From Polytrichum commune (lineage: Eukaryota; Streptophyta; Polytrichopsida; Polytrichales; Polytrichaceae): a DNA stretch of 64,000 nucleotides. The stretch spans positions 44,108,758-44,172,757 of the forward strand of contig OX485805.1 in the NCBI GenBank assembly GCA_950295325.1, in the 5' to 3' direction. The position numbers and the translations under genes are program-made. The notes beneath the pieces were generated by a model. It was not told where the DNA came from and did no database searches. It was given only the letters and a program-made list of their open reading frames with translations. Shown piece after piece: positions 30,210 to 44,563 of this stretch; position 1 is the first letter of the stretch; each line of letters begins with the position of its first letter.

Positions 30210-33070
30210 CTGCATCTAAATGTACAAAATCCTTGCAATCACTTAGGGCATCTCCATCGTTGTCACTACATCTCCCTCCAACTCCCAATCCAAAACGGTA
30301 GTCTATGAGGTCGTGGAATAAGTTACTAGGTGGATGGGTATAACACTATAATGATGGACCCACCACACAATTGTGAGTTTATACGTGATATTATAATCTC
30401 AAGATGGCGTTGAGATCAATAAGGCGATCATTTAAAGGTTAATACAAAATACAAAATGCCGTGAAGAGAACACTCTCTAACATTGGAAGAGGTATGACCA
30501 CCGGTAGAGGAAACTTTGTACCTACACATCAAAACGAAGAGGGATTGTTCAATTAGAACTTGGATTGAAACATCTTTGGAAGTTGAAGATATCTTCACAC
30601 AATGAAATAACATACAAGATTTTGCAAATACGACTTATGTTGAGAACCAATAGTGTGGTCCATGACAAGTGCACTAAAAGCTACACCATTCATGACATGT
30701 AGGGCTACCGGCCTCATAGTGTCACTTACTCTATTGTGAGGTATATGTGTAGGTTACTCCAATGATCATTAGTGCAACCACGTGACACTTGGCATTAACG
30801 TGCTTACCAATATCTTGACATTAATATCTTCAATGATAATATGAGTTCTATGCCTAGGTTACACAATACGTGGTCAACAAGTTGATTGTAAGTTAAAACA
30901 CATGATACTTGGCATTCTTTTTCTCGACAATACCTTCTTCTTGCATACTAAATTGTTGATCCACGACACTCATGACTGGCATGCTCGATAAATACACCCT
31001 AAAATCCGTGATATCAACTCCCGTAGTGTATGTGACACTCTGATATTTCAAAACCCTAGAGAACGAATGTTCTTAGTTCAAATCTCACTCCTATTTGTCA
31101 CATGTGTCTCCCTTATATCACAAGTTATGCCATTAATGCAAATCATCAAAGAAGGCAACCCACACCCTTGCATTGCGCCACGTGTCAATATGTGGAGTGT
31201 CTTCTTCTTCTTCTTCTTATGCCACTTGTTGAATTGTTGGTGCATGGATCTGCCACATTGCCCGGGAAGGCCGAGTTGGAGGTTGATCATGTGTTATGAT
31301 ATTGTAGATTTCCCATACATGGATTTGTTCTAAACCCTAAACCCTAATTTTGAGCCCTAGTCTTCTCCCTCTCACTTGTGTTGCACATCTATTGGCAATT
31401 TAATCCACCAAGAAAACAACGTGTTGTAACATCTTGCTACCCCTATCTTTTATGTAATGACATATGTTGTTCATGGTAAATATTGTGGCCCACACTATAC
31501 ATGAGAAAAACCAATACTATAAACATCCGAGATATTATTGTGGGTGTATGATATATTCCAACCCACAATATAAAATATCGGAGGCCTAAGTTGTAGGTTA
31601 TAGTATTTCTATTGGATGGAAATTAGTGTGTAGTTGAGAAACTTCCAACAAAGTGAGATCTAACTACCCAACCTACATGGGTGGTATTGAATCTAAGATT
31701 CTAATATATAAGTTGTTTCTACAAATAGATTTCAACAAATTTGAGTATTTCCATTTCCAAATAAACTTTCTAAATGATATACTATCTATATATATAGAGT
31801 AAAACATGCTATATTACAAAATAATATAGATGTGAGATATTCATAAAAAACAATTCCCTCAAGTATGAGGGTCCATGATGTTTTAATGCACGAGGGTGTG
31901 TATTGTGGGACACACTATAGCTCATTCAAGGGTAAGGCACACCATAAATATGGCCACTATATTCACCATAAACAATGTAGTATGGATCCATTTTGTCTTG
32001 GTTGTTGCACTGGTGCATATGAATTTATATCCCATATGAACCCAACCCCGTACTAGAACCATGTGGCCAAGAAAGGGAGCTCTAGATTTACCTAGAGATG
32101 AGTTATGTTTGATAGCTACATCTTACTTTTTTTCTTTTCTTTTTTTACCCCACATGTCAAGCCTTCACGTCTTCTTCTCTTTCTACTTTTTATTGGCTTT
32201 GTTCCAAATCATGGGATAGAGACGTTGCAGACATTGCCTTTGATTGGCAACAATGCATTTTAGAACTGAATGGGTAAGGTTTGGCAAAGCTTTGTGATAG
32301 CTCAATGAAATTTCCAATTTACTACAAAAAGAGCTAGTAATTAGGGTTAGTTGCTTTCAAAATGTCATTTTAGGATGGAGCATCTTGTGGTAAAACCACA
32401 TTCCCTTCATTAAATTGTTTTTGTACAATTTTTATCGTTGACAAATTCCACGCAAAAATGGCCTCCTTGCATCAACTTTTTTTAAAAAAAAATCTGCATG
32501 GAATTGTATTGTTCTCTACATTTATCTAAAAGGTTGTCAAAGAAAAATCTCATGCCATACATACATACAAACATACATACATGCATGCATGACATGAGGT
32601 CTTTAGTTTTATTTATTTACAACATTATAGATAAATCTAGAGAAAGGAGCACTCATGCAACCATGTGCCCGTGCACATACGCCTCGTGTGTGTACCCATG
32701 ATATGCGTGTATGCCCCATGACCCACCAACATGCCCCCATTAACCACTTTAAGAAGAAAATAATAAATATTTTTTATTGTAGTCGATTATCCTTCTTTGT
32801 CATGTTGCGTATGCCATGTTCGCCACCTCCCCCTAGTTTCCCCATGAAGCCCAAGAAAAACATAAAAAATTGTATTTTATTTTGTTGATTTTTATTTTAT
32901 TTTATATTAAATTATCATACTTTGTCATTTGCCCATGCAATAGTGCAGCATGATGACCACCATGACCACCAAGTCTTCCAATAAATATAAATACCATTCA
33001 ATAAAAACATAAAATTTTAATTGGAGCTATAAACTGATTGACACCACATTTTGTCTTCTTAATATATTTG
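30210..33070. other. Intergenic, transposon debris and simple repeats
   Basis: No gene is recognised. TTAGGGCATCTCCATCG at 30242 looks like a Tourist-type left end without a matching right end. An ATTGTGGGT hairpin lies near 31540-31575, and its surroundings recur at 36690-36810. A TTC microsatellite lies near 31200-31220 and CATA/CATG repeats near 32560-32590. Confidence 0.4.
31331..31347 (+). repeat. Short interstitial telomere-type repeat
   Basis: Two and a half CCCTAAA units. This is the plant-type telomere repeat, here isolated in intergenic DNA and possibly chance. Confidence 0.5.
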
Positions 33071-33074
33071 TATC

Positions 33075-33687
33075 TAGGGGCAGAGCCTGGGGAGCTTTGC
33101 GGGGGGGGGGGGGGGGAGGGGTATCAACCCCCCCCCCCCCCAACATCACTAGTAGAAACTTTGTTAAAACAATCACACATATTTCTTTTTCATTTTGTGA
33201 CTACACTGTTAAAAGTTTGGGGCGTGTAATACACCATTGGAAAGGTGTTTTCAAGACCTTTCCAATGGTATGTTACAAGCCCCCAAATTCCTAAACTTTC
33301 AATTGATAAAACCAAACAAAAATTGTAGTCGTTTAGCAACTTCAGAGCAGGTTGGTCAAAAGAACCACAATGGGAAAATGACTGCGGTTCTTTTTTGCAA
33401 TGTTTTCTACAACTGCATTGAAGGAAAGTGGGGCATCTCCTTATTATTGGCGATGATTGGAAGGTCAATATGATGATCATCTATATCGAAAAAAATCATT
33501 GCCAAAGCTTGGGATATTAACAACATTTTCAAAATTCTATGTGGATGTCAACTCGATGAGTCCAAATCTCTCAATAAATAATCAAATTTGACCACCCATT
33601 GAATTTTGAAAATAAAACATGTGTTGGATATGTCCATATTTTGAGGTCAGCCCCCCTCCCTAGGTCAAAATCATGGCTCCGCCTCTA
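33075..33687. mobile_element. hAT-like non-autonomous element containing a G16/C14 hairpin
   Basis: The left TIR TAGGGGCAGAGCC and right TIR (reverse complement TAGAGGCGGAGCC) are flanked by 8-bp repeats TTTGTATC and TTTATATC (7 of 8), as expected for hAT. Inside are a run of 16 G (33101-33116) followed by 14 C (33128-33141), and a second inverted repeat ACCATTGGAAAGGT / ACCTTTCCAATGGT (33231-33269). There is no transposase coding. Confidence 0.75.
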
Positions 33688-33689
33688 TT

Positions 33690-35250
33690 TATATCTTCAA
33701 GTTTTATTGTCATTTTGATAGGTTATTCTTGCATCATTATAACTATAAATGGTATGATATATACAAAGGAAAAATCACCGACTTTGGTTACCATTTTCCC
33801 ATTCAATGGATACCATGTATTTCTAGTCCTGAAGAAAAAAACTCAATAGATAATTGATCAACCTTTAAATATGTATTAGTTTTGTGTTTATTTCATGTGG
33901 TTTTGGACTTTGACAAATCATTTATTTGAAGATAGATTTTGGTCGTGAGCAAGTGTTCACTTTGGAGAGAACACAACGACTTGTTGAACACCACCCTAGA
34001 CATTTTGCCTCGAGAATTATGTTTAGAGACACCTCTAGACATGTCAACACAACATTGGAATAAACCTCAAACCTAACTTACTCAATCCATTTTATAGTTC
34101 ACAGCAAGAGAGGGGCCATGCCCTCCAATTAGCCAAATTCAAAATGACAAAAATGAGGCATTCGATTGATGTCATTCAACAAGTAGTGTGTTGTCAAAGA
34201 GATTAGGCTAGCAAGGTTGGTCAAAGCTCTTCCCACAAATTTTGATCTTCTATTATTGCAACAACTACAAGTTCGTAACATTATTCAATCATATGGGTCA
34301 ATTCCACTTACCCTAGAATATGTCAATTATATTATGTGGGACTCCCATACAAAATAATAATATTCGTTTAATATCCATGCATTTAGGCTAACATTTGGAA
34401 ATTTGGGTGGAGTTATACTCCCAACTTGCTCACATGAATCATTGTTTATCCTGACACTATTCACATGAAGCATTGTTCATCCATACATCAATCATTGAAA
34501 ACACCATTAAAAACAACATTATTCACAATATTCTTACTCTTCATACGACACTATTCACTATTCACTATTCATATCGGCATCAATTTCTTCCCACAAAGGT
34601 AAGATGAGGAGACCCATGCCACATGCTAAACATAGATCAAAACACAACCACACAATTGAATAATGTTACGTTTGTGCTAAAGAAAATAGAATATTTATGG
34701 GCGGTGCCACCAGAGGTTGAATGGTGAGCAGGATAAGAAGAGAGGAGGAAGTGGTGGGTACGAGGAGATGCCACAACTAGAAAACTCGAAGCTTTTTGTG
34801 ACAATTCAAAAAGCTCCGGTTTTGGGCCTCAAAACCTCCACAACACCAACGTAATTGGAGTTGGGTGACGTATTTCAATGTGTGTTTTCTTTCCTAAAAG
34901 ATTTACCGTGGGGTATGTTTTATTAGTAGAAGGTACAATATGTCAATGATGAATAAGCCACCATATTCTGCACGTAGTGTAGAATATACCCAAACGAGCT
35001 CAATAATACAAGATCCCACACTTGTTGAACCATTCCCATTCCAAAATAATTGGAAGGGATCCAATGTGATGGCTAGAGTGTTCGTCTAAATAATGGAGTG
35101 TCTGAGGCATCCCCACAAAAAAAATTCACTCCAAAATATAAGGGTCACGGTTGTCCCCACGCCGTTCATATCATACATATCATAAGGTAGATGCACGTAA
35201 CTTGAACACAATAATAATATGGATACCTATGTACTTGAGGGGTGTCCATA
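33690..35250. other. Intergenic, no gene recognised
   Basis: AT-rich sequence with short degenerate ATTCACTATTCA-type repeats near 34545-34575. No open frame shows a recognisable domain. Confidence 0.4.
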
Positions 35251-35253
35251 TTA

Positions 35254-35750
35254 GGGCCGCTTCACATTATAACCAAAGGTCGAGAGGCCGTCGATTTCCA
35301 CCAATCAGGTTGCAAGAAACCAAGATTTCGGCCTCTCGATCCTTTACACTAAAGGCTAAAGTCCTCATGTTGTCATAATTTAAAATGTCTACATGGCAGT
35401 AGTTTTTGATCAAGACGACGGACTCTCAAAGGAAGTCTAGGTCGGACATAGTTGGAAACCCAAACTATGGTTGAGAGGCCGTCGATTCTTTTTCATGAGA
35501 AAATAAAAAATTGACAAGATCTTGGCCGTTAGATTAGAGGGGTTGTTTTGGACATGGAATAAAGTGGGATGCACCTTCTTCCTTTGGACTATGAGCTTGG
35601 CCTTTGGAGGCTTCACACTATGACTGGCCAAAGACTTCAATTCCTATATCTTATTGGCTAGTTTCCACCCATTTCTTTGGACTCTCAACAAAGTTTAGCC
35701 ATTCAATCCCACGACCTCTCGACTTGGACGGCCATAGTGTGAAGCGGCCC
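35254..35750. mobile_element. PIF/Harbinger-like MITE
   Basis: The left end GGGCCGCTTCACATTATAAC and right end (reverse complement GGGCCGCTTCACACTATGGC) are inverted repeats flanked by TTA on both sides (35251-35253, 35751-35753). A GTCGAGAGGCCGTCG-like motif is repeated inside. The TIR relates it to the elements at 8965 and 24690. Confidence 0.8.
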
Positions 35751-35754
35751 TTAT

Positions 35755-38700
35755 TACTAAAGTGACACTATACCATATAACTTGTTGATTTCGGATTTAC
35801 CAAGAAAACATGATCCTTACAACCCTAATTGTCTTGCTCAATACTTAATTGTAAACCACGGTATAGTGTCACCGACACTAAATGTTTACCCAACATTAAT
35901 TGTCATTCCTTGTAACTTTTTTTTGGGAGATTATAGATTTCCAGTGTTGCAATTACTGTCAGTTACCAAGTGAAACTTCATCCAAATTTTGATCATCTAT
36001 GACAATATTTCATCACAAGTTGCTGACAAGAGAAGGTAGGGTTTTGGCCGATGGATGACCTCATCCATCATCCCTGACAATATTTGTAAACTTGTACATA
36101 CGAAGTGTCATCATAGTTACCATAGTGGCATAAAATACCACATGACACTAAATATCATATTTAGTGTAGCACCAAAAAGACACGTGCCCAAGTTAGATTG
36201 GACTTTATGCTCAAAATATGTTGATCATTCTTTATCCATTAGTCAACATGTTTAGGGAACCCTATATGATCAGTTAACGAGCATAGCTTGCACGTTATTG
36301 ATTTGTTAACCATCTTGCACTAATCATGTGTTTCATATCCTACGAAAAGTGAGTGCAAAGAGGAAAATGTCCATCAAGCCATGCCTAGTTTAGTTTGGTT
36401 TGGTTATCATTGGTTGATATATCTAAATATAGAAAACATGCAAGTCAACTTTGTCATGAAATACATTTGAAATTTCTCTTATTTAGATAAATACAAATTT
36501 TGCAAGATTCTTGTCCCCCCACAAAAGGAGTAGTAACCTTTGGACAAAGAGGCTTTTGATTCATCTTTGTTTTCCAAGATTCAACATTATCAATGTTATG
36601 TTTTCACCACCATAGAATATTTGTATTAATCTAAGGACTTTCCTTCATGCCTATGAGGTCCACAATTCAAATACAAACCAACTAGACCAATTATGGCATA
36701 TATTGTGGGCCACACTAATAACAAGGAAATTACACTAAATTTTTTTTGAATTAATGTTGTGGTTGCACATTGTATAGCAACCCGTACTATATAATATCGG
36801 AGGTCCAAGAAACAGACGATGGTTTCTCTTTCAAACCTTCTTTATTTTCCACTAACAAGCAATCTATCTTGTACATGTCATCGTGCTCTTTCTAAAACAC
36901 TAAGGTTTCCTTTTAACTCAACCATATGGATAGCCATCCAAAGACGAACTACATATTCCTTGAAGAAACACATGAATGTTGATATATGATGTATCCTCCT
37001 TCAAATATTGAACTTAGGAAGCGAGCTCAAGCTCTTTGGCATGTGGTTGTAGATTTTAGTGTAACTAGTGTTGCACATTATTTTCATGCTCGATGGTGTA
37101 TAATGTGGGCCACAATACAAGGTGTGAAGGGTAAGGTACACCACTAAGAGTAAGCCCGCGATATGTACCACAATCATCATAGTTGAACCTACCATAATCC
37201 TGCAAAGCGTCCCAAATGACTTGATGGCCATTGCAAATCATAGACCTCGATGTTCTTATGGATGCAAATTATTTGGAAGAGGCCCCGCATGTGGCCTACC
37301 AAGACGTCCTTAACAAATTTGACTCTACACGCGGGGGGGGGGGGGTCAAGAACCTTATTATGACTTGGAGTAACTTAGGTGTCACTTGGATGGATAGACC
37401 GCACATGAGCATTGTTTCTTGATTCCACTTGGGTTGTGTTGGTTCACCTGGGTTGGTTGTATTTTGGGTTACCTTTGTAATGGAATTTCTCAATTTGTGC
37501 CAAAACACACACACACACAAAATCAACGTAGTTATTGAAAGTCTAATCATGGAGCACATCATTATATAGCTACCAGCTTGGATATGTGCCATCCCGGCCC
37601 ATTACACCCGTGCATATGAATTGATATTGCATGTCAACCCAAACCCATATGCTCATGTACCATGCCCATGTGTACCCACCATATGCTCAATACTCGAATT
37701 TGCAATCCAAAAAGTTTCGTGTTCAAACATCGGTGTCTCATTTTGACCACACTGTACTACTTATGATATTTGGTGTCACATTTGTAATGGTGTCATCCTC
37801 TTTTGAGGCATATGCTAGGTTACACTAATGATCAATGACTTCATCATTGGTGTTAAGCTCATGACAATTGGCGTTCAAATGCACTTGTTAATATATTTGC
37901 ACGAATGTGTTTTATAGTGCTTTGAGGTGTATGACTATGTTACACAATGTTCTAGATGTTGACTAAAAGTTTACACAAATGCCACTTTGGCATTACTATG
38001 CTCAAGAATATATTCCTCTAAAATGTAAAGACATGACACTTGCCATTACTATGTTCAATAATATCTCCTTATTGCAAACTAAAACACAAAACTATCATCT
38101 CAAGTATCCCAATGTGCTACATTAAATATCATAATGTACATGATTTTTACTCATAACATTATTCAAATTCAATGTTCTCTAGAATTGACAATATTCCATG
38201 GAACATTTATGAATATTCTCCACATTTAGTTGGAAGAATATTATCGTATTGGCAATTAACATGTGTGACACTTTGAAACCTCTAGGCATCTAGTGCAGGC
38301 CTTTACAAGTAGTGTACGTGACACTAAATACCATCAATTGTGTAGTTGTAGTTGAATTGCATGGTACCCGTTATTGGGTGATGGGCAATCACAAATTCCT
38401 TTGGGATTTTTATAGATATTGCATCCGTGTGGTCAACCTTCGGAGTGACAAATCACGTTGTTATTATATTATGTCAAATCACATTGGTTATGTATTCCAC
38501 ATTGACAACTATAATTTCAAATTCATTTCAAGTGACACCAATTGTCGTGTTGTCTCCCGTGATTGACAGGTGTCAGTCATCCTAGTTGCATTTGTCCACC
38601 GTCACTAGTAGTCATGGCTATCCAGTGTAAATTATTTCTTGGTTATTGTGTTTGTAACGAGAACCACAATTGCTACTAGTAGGGAGTCAAATATATATTG

Positions 38701-41700
38701 CCACCCTCTTCTTTGTGGTGACATTGCCCTTCAAGTTAACTCACTTTGAAATTGATGAATTCACAATTTTTCTAAGGCTCTTTGCGACTAGTCAACTAAG
38801 GGATCCACAAAGTCTTTAGACAACACAAGGGATTACATATGGAACAAAGGGATTTTTAAAGCATTGGGCACTACAAGCATATGAGTCTTGGGTTATCGAC
38901 CAATGCCATTATAAATCATGCAAAATCATCATATCCTTGTAGTGGGAGTCAAGATGTCATAGGGAACAACATAAGCAATTTATACCTTCATTGCGGACCA
39001 ACAAACCATAAGAATTTTGAGCCAACTCAATCCATGGCCTATACGTTTTTAATCATGAACTGGATGTACATTGAAATTCTTAGTTGTTTCTTGTATTGTT
39101 AAACCGAAGAATAAATTAAAAAACACATTCAATGAGTTGACTGGAGTTTTGATTTTGAATCACTAATCTAGAAATTTAATGAATCGATGGGGAATCGGCT
39201 CACTTGGAACTAGATGTTGGACTTCATGTTCATTGTTGTGGACATGTGTTGTCTTAAACTTGCAACAAAGGGTGGTCAATGACACATGTGAAAGCACTAT
39301 CACTACAAGCATGTGAGTTTTGAGCATTTGACATGCATCATGGAGAAATTGTCCTATATCATTGGAGAATATGCAAGTCTACCACAATGATAGATTTACA
39401 TACTTTTCTCATTGTCGCAAGATGTTTGCCTAGCGTTTTATATATATATATATATTTAAATTTTGGTTGGTAGCATATGCCATATGCCGTGACATTCTTG
39501 TCACTTCAATTGACAACTTGCTGCACTGTATGAGGAGGTTGGCCACATTTTTGCTTGGAGAGACAACCAACCTAACGTCTGATTACTCAAGGAAAGTAAG
39601 GGATGGATCGTGGAACTACATCCTTAGATTACATATTCATTGATACTTTGTATCAAACCAATAATTTGAGTGATGGAGATTCATCTTCACCTTGTGAATT
39701 CAAAATTCTACCTAGCCATGTTAATATTATTGCTATGGTCCAACCAATCATTGTGGAGATCACATAATCAGCCAATCATCTCAAAAGTTTTGAAATTTGA
39801 ATGTTGGACAAGCCTTTGTAGGAAAAAACAACAATGGACAATCAAGTTGCCCCATATACGTCCATTGAAAACTTTTTACCTCATAACTCAAACAACACCT
39901 TTGGGGTGAAGAGATTCCCCAATCATAGGCGTTTCGTTCTTCTTTCCTTTTCAAGAATACCTTACCAATCATGCTCAAAGTTGTCGTATAGATACCTATT
40001 ACAAATACATGGCGAACCAACTTTGATGTGTCATAGTAGGGTGTCCAAGGCCTCGTGGTCAATACCATGGAATGGATACCATAAATAGCTCATCATGTCA
40101 CCTAGCTCGTCCCCCATTTTGGCCTTGCGCGGTGCCTTTAATGGGCCACACACGATTCAATGATAAATGTAAGTTACATATGAATCATAATTACAACAAT
40201 GATGTGCCGTTGAGATGTATGGACATTGAGTGGCCTATTACGGAAGTATGGTCAAGTACCTAGGTCCTTGTTGCCTTCCTCTACACCAAACACCACTAGA
40301 GGACATTTATGCAACAATTTCCAACACTATAAGGATCCATTTCCATCAAGAAGTGGAAATGGAACGTTGGTGTCATTTCGAAAACCATCTTTTCAAAAGG
40401 CATTGAGGTGACACTAACATTCCATTTGAAAACATTGACATCTTTCTACTTTCTTCTAAAAATTAACTAGTCAAGTGTCAAACAACCCATATAATATATA
40501 TTCATCAGTGGCATGAGTTGTGTTTACAATTTGAAGTTTGAAATTTATTTTATACAATGTATAAATATTCTATAATCAATGTGTCAAACCACACTAGAAG
40601 CCCACAATACATCATTGCTCACCAATCTAGTGTATTGACCCAAACATTGATCAATTGTATTGGTGAACTATGTACTCTACCTAGTATCAACGTGTAGCAA
40701 TGAGGTTTTGCAATAAATGTACATACAACCACCCACATCTACAACCATTATCTTGAAATGTATAGGAAGCTTTGAAATATGATTGCTCACCGATCTAGTA
40801 TGTTGACTCAAGTTATGATTAATCTTATCGGTGGACTATGTACTCTAACTAGCATAGCAATGAAGTTTGCATTAAGGGTGACTTAATGCAAGGCATGGGC
40901 CAGCCCGCGCACTCGCCCAATTCTCAAGCAATAAGCCCTTAATCCAGCCCAACCTTGGTTTTAGGTCTCAATGTTCTTGAAGAAGGTTTTGTGAAAAGAA
41001 TTAACCTTCCTTGAATTGATAGTAAGGATGTTCATTATCCAACAGTTGAGCCAATCCAACCCATCTCGAGAGTTCGAGCCAAAGAATACCTCATCACAAT
41101 TTTTCAAGTTCGCGTGGAGATTCAATGCCAATTTTTTGCTACCTAGGATGATGCCACATAGATGACAAATGTTCAAGTAGACCCTAGTATAAAACCTTTG
41201 GGCCATACTTGACGAAACCTAGCAAACTTGTTGGTTGAAATTCTTAGAATTTGGGTCGGCCCTCAATCTAGCCCAGAGTATTAAGTGGACCTAAGTGAAC
41301 ATACACCTACCCAAATCTCCAATATCGCATGGAGGTTTGTTAAGAGACATAAATTGAGCGCCCACAATCCAGTTTAGAACATTAGTTTTGTAAGTATATT
41401 GTATTGAGGTGAGCTTAAGGTAGGCAATGAGCATGCGTACTTCAGCTACCCCCATTAATGGACACTTATATTTTAAAAGGTGTGTGTAAATACAACAATG
41501 GACACCAAAAAGAAGCATGTGCTAAACAACATCGGACTAGGTACTTGAATTAGGTTAAACTTTATAAAGGCGATAATAAACATATTTGAGAATATCTAGA
41601 AGACCATTGAATGAGAAAAATAAACATCACTTTCACAGTGAATAAGATATTCATACAAGCTTCAAAAGTTATTAGAAGAATGACTATGAACATGATTTAG

Positions 41701-42029
41701 ATTTGGTAATCATCTTGCACTATATGCATGTTTCGTATCCTACAAGAAATGGGTGGCGATTTGAAAGTGTTTGTTTGAGACATGCTTACCCATGTTGAAG
41801 ATGCAATCATAATGATAGTGTGCTAAAACTTGGTCCTTCAAGAAAAATTCCCTGTAGTTGCAATGGCGATACCACACATCACTTAGAGGCTATGAGACAT
41901 CATCATTGGCCATCAATCTAGCCAAACCAAGCTAAGGGAACTCAAGGCAATTCAATCATAACTTAGTAGTGGACACGTACTCTACCTAGTCCCAACTCAA
42001 GTAGAGTATGGAAAAGAAACAAAACATAA
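35755..42029. other. Intergenic, dispersed repeat fragments
   Basis: No gene is recognised. 36690-36810 is related to 31470-31590, and 37090-37160 to 31890-31950. 37400-37510 matches 23160-23280. A G run lies near 37333-37345. 38152-38260 is a partial copy of the palindromic MITE. 41500-41780 is an eroded TTAAGGTAAGCAG-family fragment. Confidence 0.45.
38152..38260. mobile_element. Palindromic fold-back MITE, partial copy
   Basis: It starts CATAACATTATTCAAATTC and keeps ATTCCATGGAACATT and CTCCACATTTAGT, but the right terminus is not recognisable. Confidence 0.5.
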
Positions 42030-42692
42030 GAGCAAGCCCAGTCATTCCTGGATCTGCATCTGCATCCGGGATTGAAAAGTGGCCTCCCTCTAGGATGCAG
42101 ATGCAAACCCATGCAAAACTCCCACTCATCTTGCACCATCAATGCTAACTTTTGGATTTCTTCTAAAATGATCGGTAATTTTCTGAAGGCATGAACATAT
42201 GTAAGTATGAAATTTATTGTGCACCCTAATCAATCTCAGCCGGCCACGGATCAAACTCTGTAAGTATCATTTTTTGTAAGTATCATTTTTACTGTGCACC
42301 CTAATCAACCTCAACCGGTCATGGATCAAACTCTCAACCTAAACCGGATTATCTGTAAGTGTCATTTTTTGTAAGTATGAATTTTACTGTGCACCGTAAT
42401 CAACCTCACCCGGTCACGGATCAAACTCTCAACCTAAACCAGATCATCTGTAACTATCCGGTTAAACCTCAACCAATTATTTCTAAAACATCAATAAAGT
42501 TGTTTGTCTTTAGTTGATAGCAGGCTCCCTGCATAAATCGAGGAAATGCAGGGAGTTCTGCACCTCCTGGAAATTTCTTCATCCACATTTGGGTTATGCC
42601 AGGTTGAGTGGGACGCTTCCCTGCATCTGCATTTGCATCACGGATGTAAAAGTGCAAATGTAGATGTGGATGCAGGGTGAGTGACCTTGCCC
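42030..42692. mobile_element. PIF/Harbinger (Tourist-like) element with internal 85-bp repeats
   Basis: The left end GAGCAAGCCCAGTCATTCCT and right end (reverse complement GGGCAAGGTCACTCACCCTG) are flanked by TAA (42027-42029, 42693-42695). Inside, a unit with ACTGTGCACCCTAATCAACC and CGGATCAAACTCTCAACC is repeated about three times (42220-42460). Confidence 0.7.
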
Positions 42693-42695
42693 TAA

Positions 42696-44555
42696 GCATA
42701 TTTAGAGGTTTTGGTTGACAACAACATCAATTTATCCTACATGCCCACATAAGAATGCAGGCTTGCTAAAGAATGTCACAGTGTGATGTTGCTTAAGAAG
42801 TGTAATTTGCATAATTTGTCATACTTGTTGATTATGATGACCAATAAATTGAAGAATGACATGTGACAATTTACAACACGATAGACTACGTTGCCCCTTG
42901 TCCATTATGCCTTCCGGCTCAAATTCTACATCAAATTTCCAAATTACATAGGAGGAGGCTATTGATCTCATCAATCTAAGGATGGAAGTCATTCCCATCA
43001 ACTCTTAGCGAGGCAAACTATCATGAACGGGGATGAAGAGCCTAGTCACCATAGGCTTGTGGCCCATGTCATATTGGGTTTGGCAATCTAATGTAAATAG
43101 ATTTTTACCCAATTCAAGGCACAATTGCCATAAATGGTGGATTACTAGGTGATGCTACATAGTCCCACAAAATTATAATGACCCCCCCCCCCCCTCCTTT
43201 CCAATATTCAAGACAACGATGTTGGCTACAAGCATTGGAGTGATGAAGCCACATACGATTGATATTACATTCTCATCCCAAATGTGTATGCATTCATCCC
43301 ATACACGATAATTTCATTTAGTTTTATATGACTTTTGGAGAATTTTGTTACGATTTCATCTATCAAAATAACACAATATTACAATACATCAACTAGTATA
43401 TTTATAGATATTGTTTTTACCAACGAAAAACAATATCTATACACATTTGTCAAATGTCAAAACATGAGGTATACAAAAACACATGAACCTCGCTGAATAC
43501 TTTGATATAGTAGTGTCTCTCCACAACCCATTGTTCCATAGCGCATTGATTACAATTTAGAGCCCACTTTTGAGACTACATGCATGTAAAGTTACAGAGA
43601 CGCCAAACTCAAATCTCTTTTGAATCACAAACCACAACGGTTTAGATATGATGCAAACATTATGTTTTATAGTTGCCGAACCCGAATTGTTATGCACCAT
43701 AACAATTCCACAACCAAGGTCCCCACACTACATAGCCATCGGTAGCTAGTATGGTGAATCACAATATGGTGTGTGCTTATTGATACAATTCAATGAACTA
43801 GGGCTATTTGGAGTCTAGGTAAAACCATCCATCGATGGTTATGTTCATTCCAATTGAATGTGTATAATAAGTACATGCATAAATTATAAGAATGAAAGCG
43901 GACTTTTGGTCCAATGTTGTGCAACTATGTGAAAATTGGTATGATTAGAAGCAAAAGACAAATGTTAATGTTAGTGGCATGTGTAGTGTTGCATTTTTTA
44001 TTCTAGAGGTTGGAGGCGGCATTATAAAACGTTTAAAAAAACAATTTAAAATATTTTCATGATAATTTAATTGAAAATCATCAAAGACATCACAATCCGT
44101 GATTGAAAACATTCCCCTCTTCTAAGATCATTTGTTCGAGCTCTTCTCCGCCCAAGTATTGATCCAAGAATGAAGACATTGCGAATGCAAACCATCATTC
44201 ACAACGACTTGTCCAGTGTGCCATGTGGTGCGTTATGTATTCTAGTATTTGTCAGTTCGTGTGGCAACAACACTCAAGGCTCAAACATTGTCATTGAGTT
44301 TGAATGTACTAATACTATATGGGAATATGGAACAATTGATGAAGTTGAGCGTGTCTATATTCGCCCTACTAACCTAGACTGACTGTAGTCGTGAATTTAT
44401 AATTAAAAACATAAAAATGCCTCAAAATTTGCCGAGTATTTTAAAATGCATTTAAAAATGAATTAGGAAGAAATGCACCACTAGCCATGTGCGCTTACAC
44501 GAGTAAGAGGTTGTTGGCTATGTTGTGTGCCGAGGTAATCGTCCGTAGTGTGCCA
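42696..44555. other. Intergenic, no gene recognised
   Basis: It holds a poly-C run near 43183-43194. Short open frames (e.g. 44170-44382) show no recognisable domain. Confidence 0.4.
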
Positions 44556-44557
44556 CT

Positions 44558-44562
44558 AAAAA
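44558..44562 (-). terminator. Pol III terminator of tRNA-Lys
   Basis: Five T on the minus strand, one base after the tRNA discriminator position, is a standard RNA polymerase III stop. Confidence 0.85.
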
Positions 44563-44563
44563 T

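Noticed and set aside
39670-40088. Overlapping open frames on both strands (79-95 codons)
   Set aside because: No domain or coherent codon pattern; opposite-strand frames overlap, as expected by chance.
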